Below are positions 10,091-24,740 of a stretch of 64,000 nucleotides of DNA, piece by piece. The stretch spans positions 4,693,501 through 4,757,500 of the forward strand of contig NC_092335.1 in NCBI RefSeq assembly GCF_046630445.1, in the 5' to 3' direction. The translations under genes and the position numbers were made by a program. Numbering within the stretch: position 1 is the first letter of the stretch; each line of letters begins with the position of its first letter. The DNA is from Rutidosis leptorrhynchoides. Its lineage: Eukaryota; Streptophyta; Magnoliopsida; Asterales; Asteraceae. Below the pieces are notes generated by a model. The model did not search any database. It had not been told where the DNA came from and worked only from the letters and a program-made list of their open reading frames with translations.

Positions 10091-12167
10091 GGTTATGCTT
10101 TTTTTAATACCTGTATTTGGATAATTGCTATGTGTATAACATATCTTACATACTATTGACTATATAACTGGTTACAAATAACCACTGACCACATAAATAC
10201 TGTTGCATTGATATTTAATAGTAGTTCATAACAAACGTAGATAACTATACATACAATCGATATCATCTACAAAATCATAGCTGTAAAAACTGCTAATTAC
10301 ATCATACAAATTACCTTCAATCGTTGGCACAACCGTTAATAAACTTTCTGGAGTAGGATGAGACTGAGTACTACTTGAACCACTCTGAAAAGATTTTCCA
10401 ATAGGAGCCTCACATACAACTGAATTAACAACACAATCGTCATTAATTAACAACACAATCGTCATTAATTAACAACATCACAAATGAAAGAGAGAAAAAA
10501 AAAAAAAAAAAACAAAAAAACAAAAAAGTTGAACAGATTAGTTACCTGCATGAGGTTTTCGTCAAACAAACGACAGTTAAGATGAACGGAATCTGGAAGC
10601 GAAACAAAATCTAAGTCAAACCCCAAAAATTTTAACGGGTGACATACCAACATCGTATTCCCAAGAAATAAACGAATGAGTAGCTGAACAGAAGCAACAT
10701 CAGAAATCTTTGTAAATCGCACGCGGCCCTTCGTCAGGAAATTAGGGTTTCAAAAGAGGAGTGAAGGTGAAGAATCCAGAATATGGTGGAAATTTGGGGG
10801 ATTACATGGTTAATAAAATTGAGCGGCCAGCCTTTTTCACGTTTGTCGTTTTGGTTTTTTTTAGTAAAGCAAACGACCAAAATTTTGGTGGTTATTATTT
10901 ACCACATATTACTACTTGTTATATAAGTAGTTAACTACATACTATTGTCTTACATGAATGTCGATGAGTAAAACGCAGTAGCTTGAAGGTCTTGTAGTCT
11001 TTGGTATTTTAACTACATACTGTCTTCTGGTCGTAGAGCGGATATTGGCACCATTTCATGTTGGTCTTCCATTCTGCAATAATATTGACTGTGTTAGCAT
11101 TGTCGTTATCTGTACAATGCAAACATAGATGTTAAAGATATCTAGATGCATAATATCATAATCTATATATTTACATTCGCAAGACAATTGCATGTGATGA
11201 TGCTAATAGCTATGAACAAACCTTGTGATGCAGTTGCAGGATCCACGAATGAATTGAAGACGTAGATGAGATAGAAGGAACTGCATTTACATTTTAAAAA
11301 ACATCATCCATTAAAAAAAACCGACAGCAGGAAACGAATCAGCTGTAAATTTAAATAAAAAAGATGAAAACTTACTTTCAGTATTAGACGATCCAGCCGA
11401 CGATAAGCCATTATCATCACAAATGGTGTGACCACCAAGTTAACCTTTTATTTTTTGTCGGAGGAATAGGTCGCGTAACACCACTAAACCATCAGCAACA
11501 AATGGAATAGCGGGCATCGAAGATTTACTAATCCTTTTCGTAGGTGGCATTCTAAACCCTCTTTTTATACCCATACCCAAATAGAAAGAACAAAGCACAT
11601 ATAACCACAAATGGCAACATAGTAATTGGAAACCACAACATGCAATAAAGGCATACAAATCGATACTACATAATATAGAACAACTAACAGTTTTCAATGT
11701 AAACTAATTAACTATGAAACTGAACAATGACGGCGTGTCAATCGAATTTAACACATAAACAACTATCATATGCGAATTGGAAAACCTAAACAACATACAA
11801 TAACGAATAAAAACCTAATCTACACATACATCATAAAATATTATTCACAAACCCAGAAGAAGAAAAAGCAAAAAAATAAAAAAAAACAAAAACAAAAATG
11901 TACCTGATTTCGGGAGTAGCGTTCAAGGATATGAAGCGGATGTAAAACAACTGGAGAAGTACCGAAGTGAATCAAGTGATTTGAAGCTGCAGAAGCGTTT
12001 GAAATAGGGAAAAGAAGTCAAAAATGTATCGGTGGGTAATTTCGGAAAGAAATCAGGGAACAAAAAAAATAAAAAAGTGGAAAACACGTGTATACTCAAA
12101 GACATCTAAGTAGACGGGTGGCAGGTAGATATAAAAAAGGAGTAAAAATAAAGCACAAAGAAAAGAA

Positions 12168-12219
12168 GGGTTGAACCCTGGTCAGTGAGGAAAGCAAGAG
12201 AACAGTGAGCCATCCAAGC
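12168..12219 (-). repeat. Weak tRNA-like A/B-box pair
   Basis: On the minus strand GGCTCACTG (A-box-like) is followed about 30 nt later by GGGTTCAACCC (B-box-like). The spacing suits a tRNA-derived SINE head, but no SINE body or A-tail was recognised. Confidence 0.3.
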
Positions 12220-14213
12220 GAACTCGTAGGACGCAAAAATTGGAAAAGAAACTATATTAACAAACGTAGAGCAAACGACAATCTTCAAAATTCAAAATGA
12301 CCAAAATATGAGTTACAATTAATATATAAGAAAATCACATTAGTATACAAAATAATTAAATGCAGCTGAGATACTTCAAGTAGTACAAAAGAGTTGATGG
12401 TACTGTATGAAGGGCATTTTATTCCTTCTTCCTTGATTGTTCAGCTTCATTTTCTCCTGTTAACATGAGGGTGTAATTAGAAGGGATGTTATATGTGTAA
12501 GTGTGGTGGTTTGTTATATTCTGCCTTAAACCGTAAAAAAACACATTTATAGATTCAGTCATGCATATTACTAAAACTTACACTCGAACCTTGGTGATCT
12601 CCATTCAGTGAGATGGAAATCAATGTTGACAGATAAAAATGAATGTTATAGTTTTTCTTCAAGCTGAAACCCAATAAAAGAGATCAAAACAAAAACCCCT
12701 AAACCAATCAATTAACCATTATGGCTGTAGCTGATCGCAACAGACTTAACCATTCAAAAACACTTTTAGTCGTGTCACATTTAGGGCAACCATCCATAAT
12801 GATAGTAGTTTACATAGTTCTACAAATATAAATTCCAAAATTATATACTTATTAAATTGTATCAACGCATGGCGAGCCATCATAGTAACAAAAAGAATCC
12901 CATTTATATAAAGTGATCCCAGTATCCCACCATAGCTTACAGTGTACAACTATGAGACTCATATACAGTCCATGCTTTTCAACCGCTAAATAAAAAATCA
13001 TATGTCATATGTAGACTAAAAACTAATATCACATGATCATCTTAACATGTATGGTAAGAAAGCAGTTTCACAAATAATTGAAGTGCAACAACGGTCAAAT
13101 ACCAAGTAAAATAACATACCTTCAAGGTGTGACAACTGACACATCCATGCAAGCAGGCACATGATTAACACAAAGAGTTTTAACGGCATCTGCACAATTC
13201 AAAAAGACAATATCAATATAAATACAATCAACGTGAAAGTATAAATAAAAATGAAAAAATATTAGAACACTACCGGTTGTTTAAAGATTAGGCTCACCAG
13301 TTATACTACCAATGATGAACTAATATAATCACATGAATTACCAATATTTGTTTGCACAATATCATCAACACTCATCGTTTGATCGTTTGTAGTAACTACA
13401 GAGCCAGTTAGCTCACATATCTGATCACCATAAGTCACATGCTGGTCGTTGAATACTGACGGTCGTTGAATACCGGTTGTGACTATGCGGTAGGGAATAT
13501 ATACCCAACACCAAAAACATCAGATGAATCAGCTGGTTTAGTACCACTACAGTTTCAAACTCATACTCATTTCTGAAATTGACGAGGACATGGAAACTTC
13601 ATATGTTTTCTTCGATATCCATTACAATTATTATGTGGAATGTTTTACGCACTAAACTTTGTAGTTTAGGTATGGTGTCCATAAAAATCAATTCATCATT
13701 TGAATGTATCCTTGATTCTAAAAAAAACTCCTATAGATATTTTTACAAACACCACGTTGACACCAACCAAAAAAATTTCTTTTTAATCCACCAAACCACA
13801 CTCACTCAGTTTGCATCCACGTTAACAATAAAACAGAAAATAACAACGTACCATATACATTATCTACTGTTGTTAACGAAGATGGATTTTTTGGTAGAAA
13901 ACCCCAGAGGATAAAAAAAATCATAAAAAAAACTCAAACAATCAATAATTTCGAATTAAAAAGAATTAACAAAAAGCCATGAACTAAATAAGCAATAAAA
14001 GAAATTAGAGTTAGAAAGTTACCTATCTTTAGTTGCTTAACTTCACAAGCTAAGAGTACTATACAACAATCAGAAGAGGAATGATGATGCAAAGCTTCAA
14101 ACCCCAATTTGGCGACCCTGAAAATAGCAGCCCAACATTAAACCCTAATTTCTACTCCAAATCGTTGCCCGATTTTAAGAAGTGAAGGTATGGAAATGAC
14201 TGTTAATTACGTG

Positions 14214-14325
14214 GTGATGGCAGTGGTAGCGGTGACGGTGGCGGTGTTGGTCGTTGCTAGTGTCGGTGGTGGTCGCGGCTGGTGGGGGTGGTCGCTGGTC
14301 GCTGGTCGCTGCTGGAGGTGCGAGA
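14214..14325. repeat. GGT/GGC-rich low-complexity tract
   Basis: Irregular repeats of GGTGGC, GGTCGT and GGTCGCTGGTCGCT in an otherwise AT-rich region. No reading frame across it could be supported. Confidence 0.7.
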
Positions 14326-14600
14326 GTGAGTAATTTGGAAGAGGATCAAGGGTGATTGTCACAATTTAGGGTGTATTTTAGTGTATAAGGAAGGTGTCGT
14401 GGGTGTTGTGGGTGGTGGTTTAGGGAAGATACTGTGGTTTGTTTTGGTGTTTTCTGGAAGTAGAAATGAGGAAGAAGATGGGACACTGCTTTTAAAGGTG
14501 TGTTAGATGTCGTTTTGGGGGTGTTTGAAAAGGAAACGACCAAAATCTTGGTCGCAATTAGTATTGGTCGCAATTAGTATATAAGGGTAATGATAATGAT

Positions 14601-15389
14601 AATAATAATATTTCTGTAAGTGATGAATCTGAACATGAAACCCAGACACATTTCCCTACATTATTTATAGCTCTTTTATTTTAATCTTCTTACACAAATT
14701 ATTACTTCTTTCATCTGATTACTATACTCTATAGACTTCTATGTTCCGTTAATCCCTTTGTTTTTAGTCCGTGGAGCGTCCTTGTAGTTTTTTTTTAGCA
14801 AACTTGATCCCTTCATTTTTACAAATGTTGTGTGGGTGAACCCTCCGACTAAGTTCCGTTAAAGACCGTTAAGTCTTGACATATGCATTGCATGTGAGGA
14901 TAAAATATACTTTTTAGTTTTTTCTTCCTTTTACCCAAAAACCTCACCTTCTACACCTTCCCTTACTTTTTTCTCATCTATATCCATCTTCATCATTCAC
15001 ATTCATCTTCATCATTTATAATCATAAACCCTAATATGATTCACACTATTAGATTAAAACCTAAGTATTTTCACACAATTTCTTCCATTTCCACTAGATA
15101 AAAAACAAACATCTTATGCAAAATTATTTGATACTCTCGTCAGATCAAAATAAACTTCCCAAATCAAAATAACCCTTCTCTACATCTATACCCAAAAATA
15201 AAAGACATCCCCAAATTAAAAGAACCCGATAGATCAAAATAAACCTTATACGAGAAAATCAAATCGGAACTCATGTCTGATTTCAGTCGTACATCACGGC
15301 ATCTTTTTAGTTTCGTACACCATCACTCTCACCGAATTTCAACCGTACACTAAATCTTGTTCCAAAAATATAGTATTCAGGTTTTGACG
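14601..15389. other. Intergenic, nothing recognised
   Basis: AT-rich sequence. A stretch around 14750-14900 has the feel of old transposon DNA, but no ends were found. Confidence 0.45.
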
Positions 15390-15397
15390 GCAACGCC

Positions 15398-17550
15398 TAG
15401 GTATGAAAATGGATTGGATATGAACGGGTGATGCCGTATCCATATACATATCCATATCCATCTAGTTTTTTTCATACATATTCATATCCATTTAATTTTA
15501 GTTCATCCATCCATATCCGTATCCACTAGATTAAGCGGGTTAATAGATATCAATTGAATATTCAAATAATGTTATAATATTTTCGAATATGCGATGAAAA
15601 CAAAAACGTAATATGAATAAACATGACATAATATAAGTCTTTAAAAAAAGGGAAAATTGATTCAAAATTCATCGAACTTTCATCAAAATTCTATTGTATG
15701 CATTCAAATTTCAAAATTCCTATTGTATGCATTCAACTTTGTATTTTCGCCTATTGTATGCTTCAGATAACTTCTCCATCAGGTATCAGGTAAATATATA
15801 TATAAATAACTACAAAAGTAGTCCTTGTAATTTACATCATTTTTCTATTGGGTCCCTAAATTCTAACATCATTAACTCTTCTTCATCCATTCATTGTTAT
15901 TTTCATCTTCATCATTGATTAACCATAATAATAATACTAAATCAAAATCTAAATCTAAATTAATTAACTATCGAAAAATAATAGTCTTACAATCATAATG
16001 TAAATTTATCTGTACATACACGGAAGAAAAATTAGGGCATTTTTAGAGATGGACCCATTTGATAAATGGTTGAAGATGAAAAATCAGATTTCTAGTGATA
16101 TTAACACCTAAACGAATACTGGTTCAGGTTGTCCATTTGGTGGTGGAGATGTGAACACAGATCTGAAGTTGAAGGCTTCGTCTCCAGATGTGAAACGAAA
16201 TCTGGTTTAAATCACACATGTCACCAGATCTAAAGGCTTCATCGCCGGATCTGAAGTCTTCGCCTCCGGAGATGTGAAACCCAAATATGAAATTGAACTC
16301 ATATGTGAAATCGTTTTGTAATAATGCCATGGATGTATAGATTTGTGTTTGCAATTGCTTTTGTTTATATTTATAATTATATATGTTCCATTTCTATTTC
16401 CAATCAATTTTATGTTTTATATAAAATTATTTCATTGAATCGTATGGATATAAAATAAAGAAAGAAAAGAATTTGAAATTAAAATAATGAATAAAGAACA
16501 TGTAATTATGAAATGGAAGATTTATACAAGAGTATCAAAAATAGAGGTAAGCAATTGCAAACACCTTTCTCCTGTTTCCTATTTTCCCTAATTTCTAGAA
16601 TTTTATTATCTGCTATGTTTGTTTCCGAATCAATGAGTGACGGCCGGAGTTTTCGCCGGAGAAGACGATCGGCAAGTGATGCGTTAGTAGGTTTAGAAAC
16701 CTGCGACAGAAAAAGTTGGTATTTTCATATCTTGATTCTTTAATATTGGAGAATTTTGAGTGTGTAAACAATTGGTTATTGGATAAGAATGAAGAAAAAG
16801 AAAAAAAAAAAAAAGAATTTATGAAATGTTGGTTACAGAGAAAGATATAACTGGGTAAAAGAGGTGGGATGAAGATGAATCAATGATGATGATGATGAAG
16901 ATGAAGATGAAGATGATGAATAATAGTTGATGATATAAATTTCTTGTCTTAAGGACTAATGAATTAGAATTTATAAATGTGAGGGACCAATGATGTAAAT
17001 ATTTAGAAATAAAATTAAGGTGGCTTGGAAGGTAACCTGTTATAGCAGGTAAAATGCATACAATAGAAAAAAATATAAAGTTGAATGCATACAATAGGAC
17101 TTTTGAAAGTTGAACGCGTACAATAGGATTTTGATGAAAGTTCGATGCATTTTGAATCAATTTTCACTTAAAAAAACGTGTAATTTTTGTCGAAAATAGA
17201 ATACAATTTGTTGAATTTACTATCAAAATAGATTATGACAAATTAAGTGTGTAATTTGTATGTTTATTTTGTTAGATATGCATGTTTTATTATAATATAT
17301 CGTAGTTAATTCATTATCTAGTTGTAAGTAAAATGTATGTGTAACGGTAAATCCATTGGTAATTGTAATGTGTATGAATATATCAATATTTGTGATTTGT
17401 ATATGTATTTCGGGTGTTAAAGAATATCTCCATGGATGAAACTTTTCATCCATATCTATATCCATTTAGGTTTATTCATATCCGTATTCATATCCGTTTA
17501 GGTTCGTCCATATCCATCATGAATCGGTCGGGTGACGATTATCATCCCTA
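15398..17550. mobile_element. hAT-like non-autonomous element, split by a MULE
   Basis: Left end TAGGTATGAAAATGG and, reversed, right end TAGGGATGATAATCG resemble the TAGGGATG hAT terminus. Flanks GCAACGCC (15390-15397) and GCAACATC (17551-17558) agree at 6 of 8 bases, fitting an old 8-bp duplication. Subterminal parts are full of GGATATGGATATG-like words. Without the inserted MULE it is about 640 bp with no transposase. A related copy lies at about 19800-20424. Confidence 0.6.
15650..17167. mobile_element. Mutator-like element (non-autonomous MULE)
   Basis: Long terminal inverted repeats: left GGGAAAATTGATTCAAAA, reversed right GTGAAAATTGATTCAAAA, with similarity continuing well over 100 bp inward. 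A perfect 9-bp target duplication TTAAAAAAA lies at 15641-15649 and 17168-17176. Each terminal repeat has about three units of the type CTATTGTATGCATTCAACTT. The interior (about 1 kb) has no transposase. It holds repeated stretches such as GATCTGAAGTCTTCGCC (16140-16290) and a GC-richer patch at 16625-16700 that could be captured host sequence. Confidence 0.8.
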
Positions 17551-17558
17551 GCAACATC

Positions 17559-18618
17559 CTGAATGGCCTGAGTTTAATACTTTGCAAGTTTAATACTCTG
17601 TATTTTGCTACTTCCTCGTTCAATATGAAATTGATACAAGAAAAGGAAAGAAAAAGAAAAAAAGCAAAAGATAATAATACAATTACATAGGAACATTGAC
17701 ATGCCATCTGAAGATATTGTTTTCTGAACTATTTAATGTAAAGCTTCAAAGATAACATCAGAAAGTTAGGGTTTAGCTGCTTATGTATGATTTTGGAGTT
17801 GAAAAAAAAAAAGATTCACACTAGCTGTAATGGCAATTTACTCTTGAATTATGATAAGGCGTACATATCCTGATATGGGTCTGCCGCTCGTTAGTGGTTG
17901 ACAATCAAGATATTGAGTTGAATCTTTATTTAAATTGTTTCTGTAGTGTCTTTACAATGAAATTGAAATAATATAATGATTGAATTGGATATTTGTATTC
18001 AGTAGCAAAATACTCTTTGATATAAAAAGATGAGTCAAATAAAAAGAGGAGAAAAAAGACTAACAATCTAACATACCGCACATGTTTCAAGTTAACGGAA
18101 GAAATTGACGGTGATGAGACGAAGGGACCACCCACACAACATTTGTAAAATGAAGAGAGTAAGTTTGCTAAAAAAAGACAGAGACACCGCATACAAAACG
18201 GGATAAAACCAAGAGAGCAATGGAGCAAAAAATTCTACTCTATACAAAAATGGGTACTGTTGTAGGTGCTAATAGTAATACAGATCTTATGCTAATCGTA
18301 GACTCGATCTAGAGGTGGAATACACTAGAACAAGCTTTAATCGAATGAATTTAACTTGTCATGAATGAATGAATCAAACCTAGACATATGGAATAGACTA
18401 GATCGATGCTTATTCATGTTGGGTGCGATTTAGTAAGATTATAAGAAAGAGTATACGACTAGATTTGTGAATAAGTGTGTAATAATTAAATGAAACCCGT
18501 AACCCATATTTATATATTCCTAATTATAATTATTACATATAATTTTATTATGAGGGCATTTATTTACTTTATTCTAATTTTTCAAACCTTATATATAGAT
18601 ATTTATATATAAATAATA
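17559..18618. other. Intergenic, nothing recognised
   Basis: AT-rich with short chance frames on both strands. No repeat ends or gene parts are supported. Confidence 0.5.
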
Positions 18619-18766
<148 letters not shown>

Positions 18767-19060
18767 TTTTTCTTCGTATAGTGTTCGTATGAATACTGGG
18801 TGATTGGGTGGTAGATACACCACATCTTTTTAACTCTCTCTCTTTCTTTTTTTTTTATCTGCACCCCTGATCTGTATAGATTAAGTAAGTTATCAACTGC
18901 ACATTTAAGTAATAGTACTTGTTTATTTGATTGTATTTTTGAATTGATATTACGCATGATAGAAAATTTATTATAACTGCAGTTTTGGTTGGGAAATAAT
19001 ACGGTAAAAATAGAACTTCCATATCCATGAGATATTGAGTGGGGGCCATCCTCTATGATG

Positions 19061-19260
19061 TTTTTTTTTTTTTTTTAACCTGGGTATCCAACATTTTTTC
19101 TAACTGACTAATCTCAGGGCGACCATCCGCTTTGCGAGTAGCCCGGAGTCATTGCAGACGAACCTCCGTAGCCATGAAGGAGAATAACTTTGTGGGTGCA
19201 AAGAATCGAACCCAACATCGATTTATTGTTACATAGTCGTATTTAATGAGATCAGACTAC
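19061..19260 (-). mobile_element. Probable tRNA-derived SINE
   Basis: On the minus strand a B-box-like GGGTTCGATTC (near 19205-19215) precedes about 130 bp of moderately GC-rich sequence ending in a 16-17 nt A tail (T run at 19061-19077 on plus). Head, body and A-tail order suit a SINE. The A box and target duplications were not convincingly found. Confidence 0.45.
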
Positions 19261-19611
19261 CTATAACTTTAATAACACATTAATTTATTGTTACATATTC
19301 ATATCTCTATCTCTATAGTTAAATATAGAAATAGTAATAACGAAGCTTTCTTATATGGACTTTGAATTTGAACGTCTGATGAGAAGTGTATATATTTTTT
19401 CATACCTCTATAACTTCTTTATAGAAAAAAAATCAATTAAGATAGTCAAGAAACTGAAAACTTTATGATTTGTAAATTAATAGATAAAGATAAAAGGTGA
19501 AAGTTTTTGTAAATAATACTCGTAAGTAATATTCTGTACTTTATATCAGAAAAGAATCATCATGGAAATTATTGATTTCATGACTCAATTTGACGTGAAA
19601 GCAGAGGCGGA

Positions 19612-19795
19612 GACAGGGGATGCATGTGGATGTTTTGCATCCCCTAACTCTTCAAATAAGCGAATTATAGTGTGTTTAAAATTTTTATATTAGTTGCCAA
19701 TATCCTCAAATAATAAACACAAGCATCCCCTTAAATATCTCATAGTTACAATGTATATAAACACAGACAGGGGGATGCATGTGGATGTTTTAAAA
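19612..19795. repeat. Direct repeat of a 26-bp GGGGATGCATGTGGATG unit
   Basis: AGACAGGGGATGCATGTGG at 19612 recurs at about 19767 with one extra G. The pair may be parts of an unrecognised small element that truncates the neighbouring hAT-like copy. Confidence 0.5.
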
Positions 19796-19799
19796 ACCC

Positions 19800-20424
<625 letters not shown>

Positions 20425-20449
20425 ACTGTGATCATGCATATGATCTCCA

Positions 20450-20452
<3 letters not shown>

Positions 20453-20537
<85 letters not shown>
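20453..20537. repeat. (AT)n microsatellite
   Basis: Pure AT run between the hAT-like copy and LTR H. The rest of 20425-20763 shows nothing recognisable. Confidence 0.95.
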
Positions 20538-20539
<2 letters not shown>

Positions 20540-20819
20540 GAATATTCATTTGAATCCTTAATCTAAGTTGAGATCTAAGGAATACATTCCAGCCCTAAGA
20601 TCAATTGCAGATAATTTCTCATCACCTTCAAATTGAGGGAACAGTACGTTCATGTTCTTCATCACCTTCAAATTGTGTATTCTTCTCGTAATGATTCTTA
20701 CAATGAGTTGAGCTGAAATACATGATCTATATCATAATCCTGAACCTCGTTTATCATCAAATTTGTAGTGACCCGTTCAAATTCATATGGACGAATACAA
20801 TAACATCTGGTCTCATTTC

Positions 20820-21113
20820 GAGGTACTGACCTCTATATGATACGTTTTATAAACATTGCATTCGTTTAAAAGACAACTCATTTCAAAATATATCCTTTCG
20901 ATACAAATGACATATGATTCCCATAATATGAATGACTAATCTGTCATTGACTTAGTAATAATCTTTTTGAACTCGAATAATTTTGAATGCAACGTCTTTT
21001 GAAATATGCCATGAATGACTCCAAGTAACATCTTTAATATGAGCAAATGCACAGCGAAAGATTTCTTTCATACCTGAGAATAAACATGCTTAAAAGTGTC
21101 AACTAAAAGGTTG
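20820..21113 (-). other. LTR 3' hairpin pair (H copy)
   Basis: The minus strand carries hairpin 1, CAACC-TTTT-AGTTG (21100-21113, fifth pair unpaired here), followed by AGCATG, TTCTCAGGT and CTTTCGCTG, and hairpin 2, GAGGT-CAGT-ACCTC (20820-20833). Confidence 0.6.
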
Positions 21114-22287
21114 GTGAGTTCATAGGTTTATCATAAACAATGATTTCAATAATTTTAATAGACTACAAGATTTCAAATATATAAAATCATACACTCGCAA
21201 GTGTATAAAATCATCCATACGAATTAAACATCTGGTAACCGACCTTAACAAAATGCATATAGAATATTCCCCAGCATACCGGCACTCGCAATCAGTATGC
21301 TAACAACATATAAACATGCCATCCCTTTTAAGATTGCCGGTTGTATACACCTTACAAACAAGTCATTCATTTTAAAGATGGCAGTTGTATACTAAAATTC
21401 GAAGTACTAAAGCAGTTCAAATTCTCTGACTGGGTCGTGTTAAAGCCCATAGATCTATCTTTAGGATTCGCGTCAATTAGTGGCGATTATAATGTCCAAC
21501 TAATTCTTAGGCTACCAAGCAAAATAAACAGGGGTGATATCCGGTGTAATCATAATTCAATCGTAGAATGTTTTTTAAGTACTTGTGTCTATTTCGTCAA
21601 ACATTTATAAAAACGCATGTATTCTCAGCCCAAAAATATATATATTGCAAAAGCATTTAGTAAAAAGGGAGCAAATAAAACTCACGATACGATATTTTGT
21701 AGTAAAAATATGCATACGACGGAACTGAGCAAAGCAGGGTTGGCCTCGGATTCACGAGCCTATATCAGTTTTATATATTAAAACATATAATAGTAATCAA
21801 ATAAGTTTATATATTAATATTAATAATATACTTTATATTTTCATTTTCTATCTTGTTAATAAATAATTAATATTTATTGTTAACTTAAGTAAGTTCTTAA
21901 TATTAATATATCAAATACTTATTAAACTATTTTAATTAACTAATTTATTGATAATTGATATATATAATAAATATAACTTAGTATAGCTTAATATTTATTT
22001 GGTAGAAATAAAAAAATATTACTAAATAAAAAGTATTATTTTTACAATAAAAACAATAATAGTGATAATAATACTTAAAAATAATATTTGATAATAATAA
22101 TAATAGAAAAAAATAATAATAATAACAAAAATAATAATTTTTAATAAACATGATAGTTTTAATAATAATGATAGTTTTAATAAAAATGATAATTTTGACA
22201 ATTTTAATTATAATAAAAATTATAATGATAATAATAATAATATTTAATAATAATAATAATAATTATAATAATAATAATATTAATACT

Positions 22288-22388
<101 letters not shown>

Positions 22389-22489
22389 GAATAATAATAA
22401 TAAGAATAATAATAATAATAAGAATAAGAATAATAATAAGAAAGAAGACTACCTTTAAAGCAAGCTTAAAAAAATAATCGCCACGACCC

Positions 22490-22543
22490 GGGCTCGAACC
22501 CGCAACCTCTCGCTTAAGCATAAACACGCCCAACCATTGAACT
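22490..22543 (-). promoter_or_regulatory. tRNA-like A box / B box in LTR H
   Basis: On the minus strand AGTTCAATGGTTGG (22530-22543, A-box-like) and GGTTCGAGCCC (22490-22500, B box) are about 30 nt apart, as in a tRNA. The T-arm-like stem CGGG/CCCG can form. The acceptor arm does not pair well, so it is not a tRNA gene. It is either an old SINE head within the LTR or a Pol III-type promoter. Confidence 0.55.
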
Positions 22544-24124
22544 GCTCGACTCTTTCTGTTTTAATTTACACATTTAATTTTCTTATCCTATAAATTCGGC
22601 CCAGATGTATCTCGGCCCAACAGAGAAAATAAATCTCGGCCCAACAAGCAATTTATGGCCCAAATCATTATTCAACAATCTAAAAGGGTTTAAGTGGCCC
22701 AAGTGATAAATCCATTAAGCATGTATTTTACTTAATCATCGACCTGTAACATATTCGCTAGGTTTAGGGGACATAACAGAAAACGTATAGCAGCGACCAT
22801 CAAACCAGACACTTCGGTTCATCATCGTCATTCAAAATCATTCACAGTTATCGAATCATAAAACAGGAACAGGTATGTAATATCATCATCGATCATTATC
22901 ACCATCAATATACTCATCTGTCATCATTTACATCGTCACTCATTACTCTTTGGTTTTTATTTGTTCAACAAGAAAATATAACGAATCAGTAAGAAGATCA
23001 ATATTGGTTCGAAGGTGGTTTTGATTATTTAATAGAAATATTGTAGCGGTATACAGTAGCAGTTGTAACATCCCGCATTTTTTCGTTAAATTATTTTAAC
23101 GCCCGTCTTTTTTTTTTGATAATATCTTTCGTTATCTAAATTCGTATCTTTCGTTAACTAACGTTCTTAATATTTCCGTTATTCGATTATAACATCTCCA
23201 GTTTATTCTCGAGTATTTAAATTAATTCGTTTGGTTAATTCACGCACCCGCTTCTAAACTCGAGGGACCAAAGTTGGCTAGTGGGCTCCATTATTTTGCT
23301 CTCAAACTCCAAATCCTTGATTGATCATCTAAATCCAAATCGAGAAGCTAACATCAAAACAAATTATATATTCGTGATCCTCTCTTCATCCTCTTCATTT
23401 TGGTACCAATTTCACTACTTGGGGTAAGGTTTCTAAAAACTCTAGATTTCTCTAATTCGATTTATGAACTTGAAATGGTGTTAGTTAGTGTCTATGGCTC
23501 AAGTCTAACATGAATATGTGATTTGTTTGCTCGATTTGTTGTTTTGGAGTAACTAGCATGAACACTTGAAATAGGTTAGTTTAATCCTTGATTTTGGTTG
23601 ATTAAATGTTGTTTAAATGTTAAAGTTCATGTATTAAATGTGTTACTAGCATCATTAGCTTCGTTTTGGTATGTAGGTTGATTTAAAAAAGCTTCATTTA
23701 CAAAATTGTTGAATTCATGATTCTTGGTTAGGGTTTGATGAACTTTAAAATGAACTTTTGATGCCTTGAATGCTATGAAACATTGTTAGTAAGTGTTTAG
23801 TTGCATTGTATGTTTAATTCTCTTCAAAACGGCATATTGTATGTGTAAATTGGATGCCCGAACATCTTATGCGTTTATGGACTTGAAACATTGAATGATG
23901 AACTTTCAGTGATCATTCAATGTGGATTTTATTGTTGTAAATGTTGGATTTTGTGACGACCCGGAAATTTCCGATCAAATTTAAACTTTATTCTTATATG
24001 ATTTCGACATGATAAGCAAAGTCTATTAAACCGAGTCTCAAAATATTGGAACTATTTTTCATAAATGCATTTGACCGTTGACCAGTCCCGACGATTCACG
24101 AACAATTGTGTGGAAATAAAAATG

Positions 24125-24188
<64 letters not shown>

Positions 24189-24652
24189 GAAAGTTAATAT
24201 ATAATATATATTACATAAGTAATGATACATATATATAATACAAATATAAATATAGTGTATATAATAATATTGTTACTACTTCCAATATTAATATCAATAG
24301 TAATGTCATTAATAAATTATAGATATGAACTTATTATATATAGATTGATAAAGTATTATTATTATTGATATTATTGATATTAATAATATTAGTATTATTA
24401 GTATTATTGTTGTTAACAATATTATAGTTATGATTTATGGTAATTATTATCATTATCATTAGTAATATTATTATTATAAATTTGTCTTATTTTAATATTA
24501 AGAGTATTATTATTATAGTTATATTTAATATAAAGATTTATTATAATCTATAAAGAAAATAAATGAATATAATAGATATACAAATACTGTAATATGTAAA
24601 TACAAATAGATATATACAGATATAGATATTAGGAAATCAGTATTATTTATTA

Positions 24653-24739
<87 letters not shown>
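24653..24739. repeat. (ATT)n microsatellite
   Basis: In the A 5' LTR; the partner tract in the 3' LTR (43393-43484) has a different unit number and pattern. Confidence 0.95.

Positions 24740-24740
<1 letters not shown>

Larger units (their letters stand above)
10091..14600 (-). other. Probable Helitron body with exon-like fragments
   Basis: To the right of the second Helitron end the minus strand holds pieces that look like exons. One starts at ATG 10722 (MRFTKISDVASVQLL...) and ends at a GT donor near 10545. Another ends at a donor near 13341 with DQTMSVDDIVQTNIG. There are also open stretches at 11440-11550 and 10230-10440 and an AAATTAGGGTTT-type leader near 14130-14150. None matches a family I recognise, and I see neither helicase nor Rep motifs. 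This could be a non-autonomous Helitron that picked up host gene pieces, or a decayed host gene with two Helitron ends beside it. Confidence 0.3.

Noticed and set aside
13579-13914. Plus-strand 111-residue frame
   Set aside because: Composition and lack of any motif fit chance, and the exon-like signals in this stretch are on the other strand.
21341-21610. Plus-strand 89-residue frame
   Set aside because: It lies antisense in LTR H, and the matching places in the other LTR families hold no such frame.
22490-22552. A true tRNA gene
   Set aside because: A and B boxes are present but the acceptor arms do not pair and no clean anticodon arm can be drawn.
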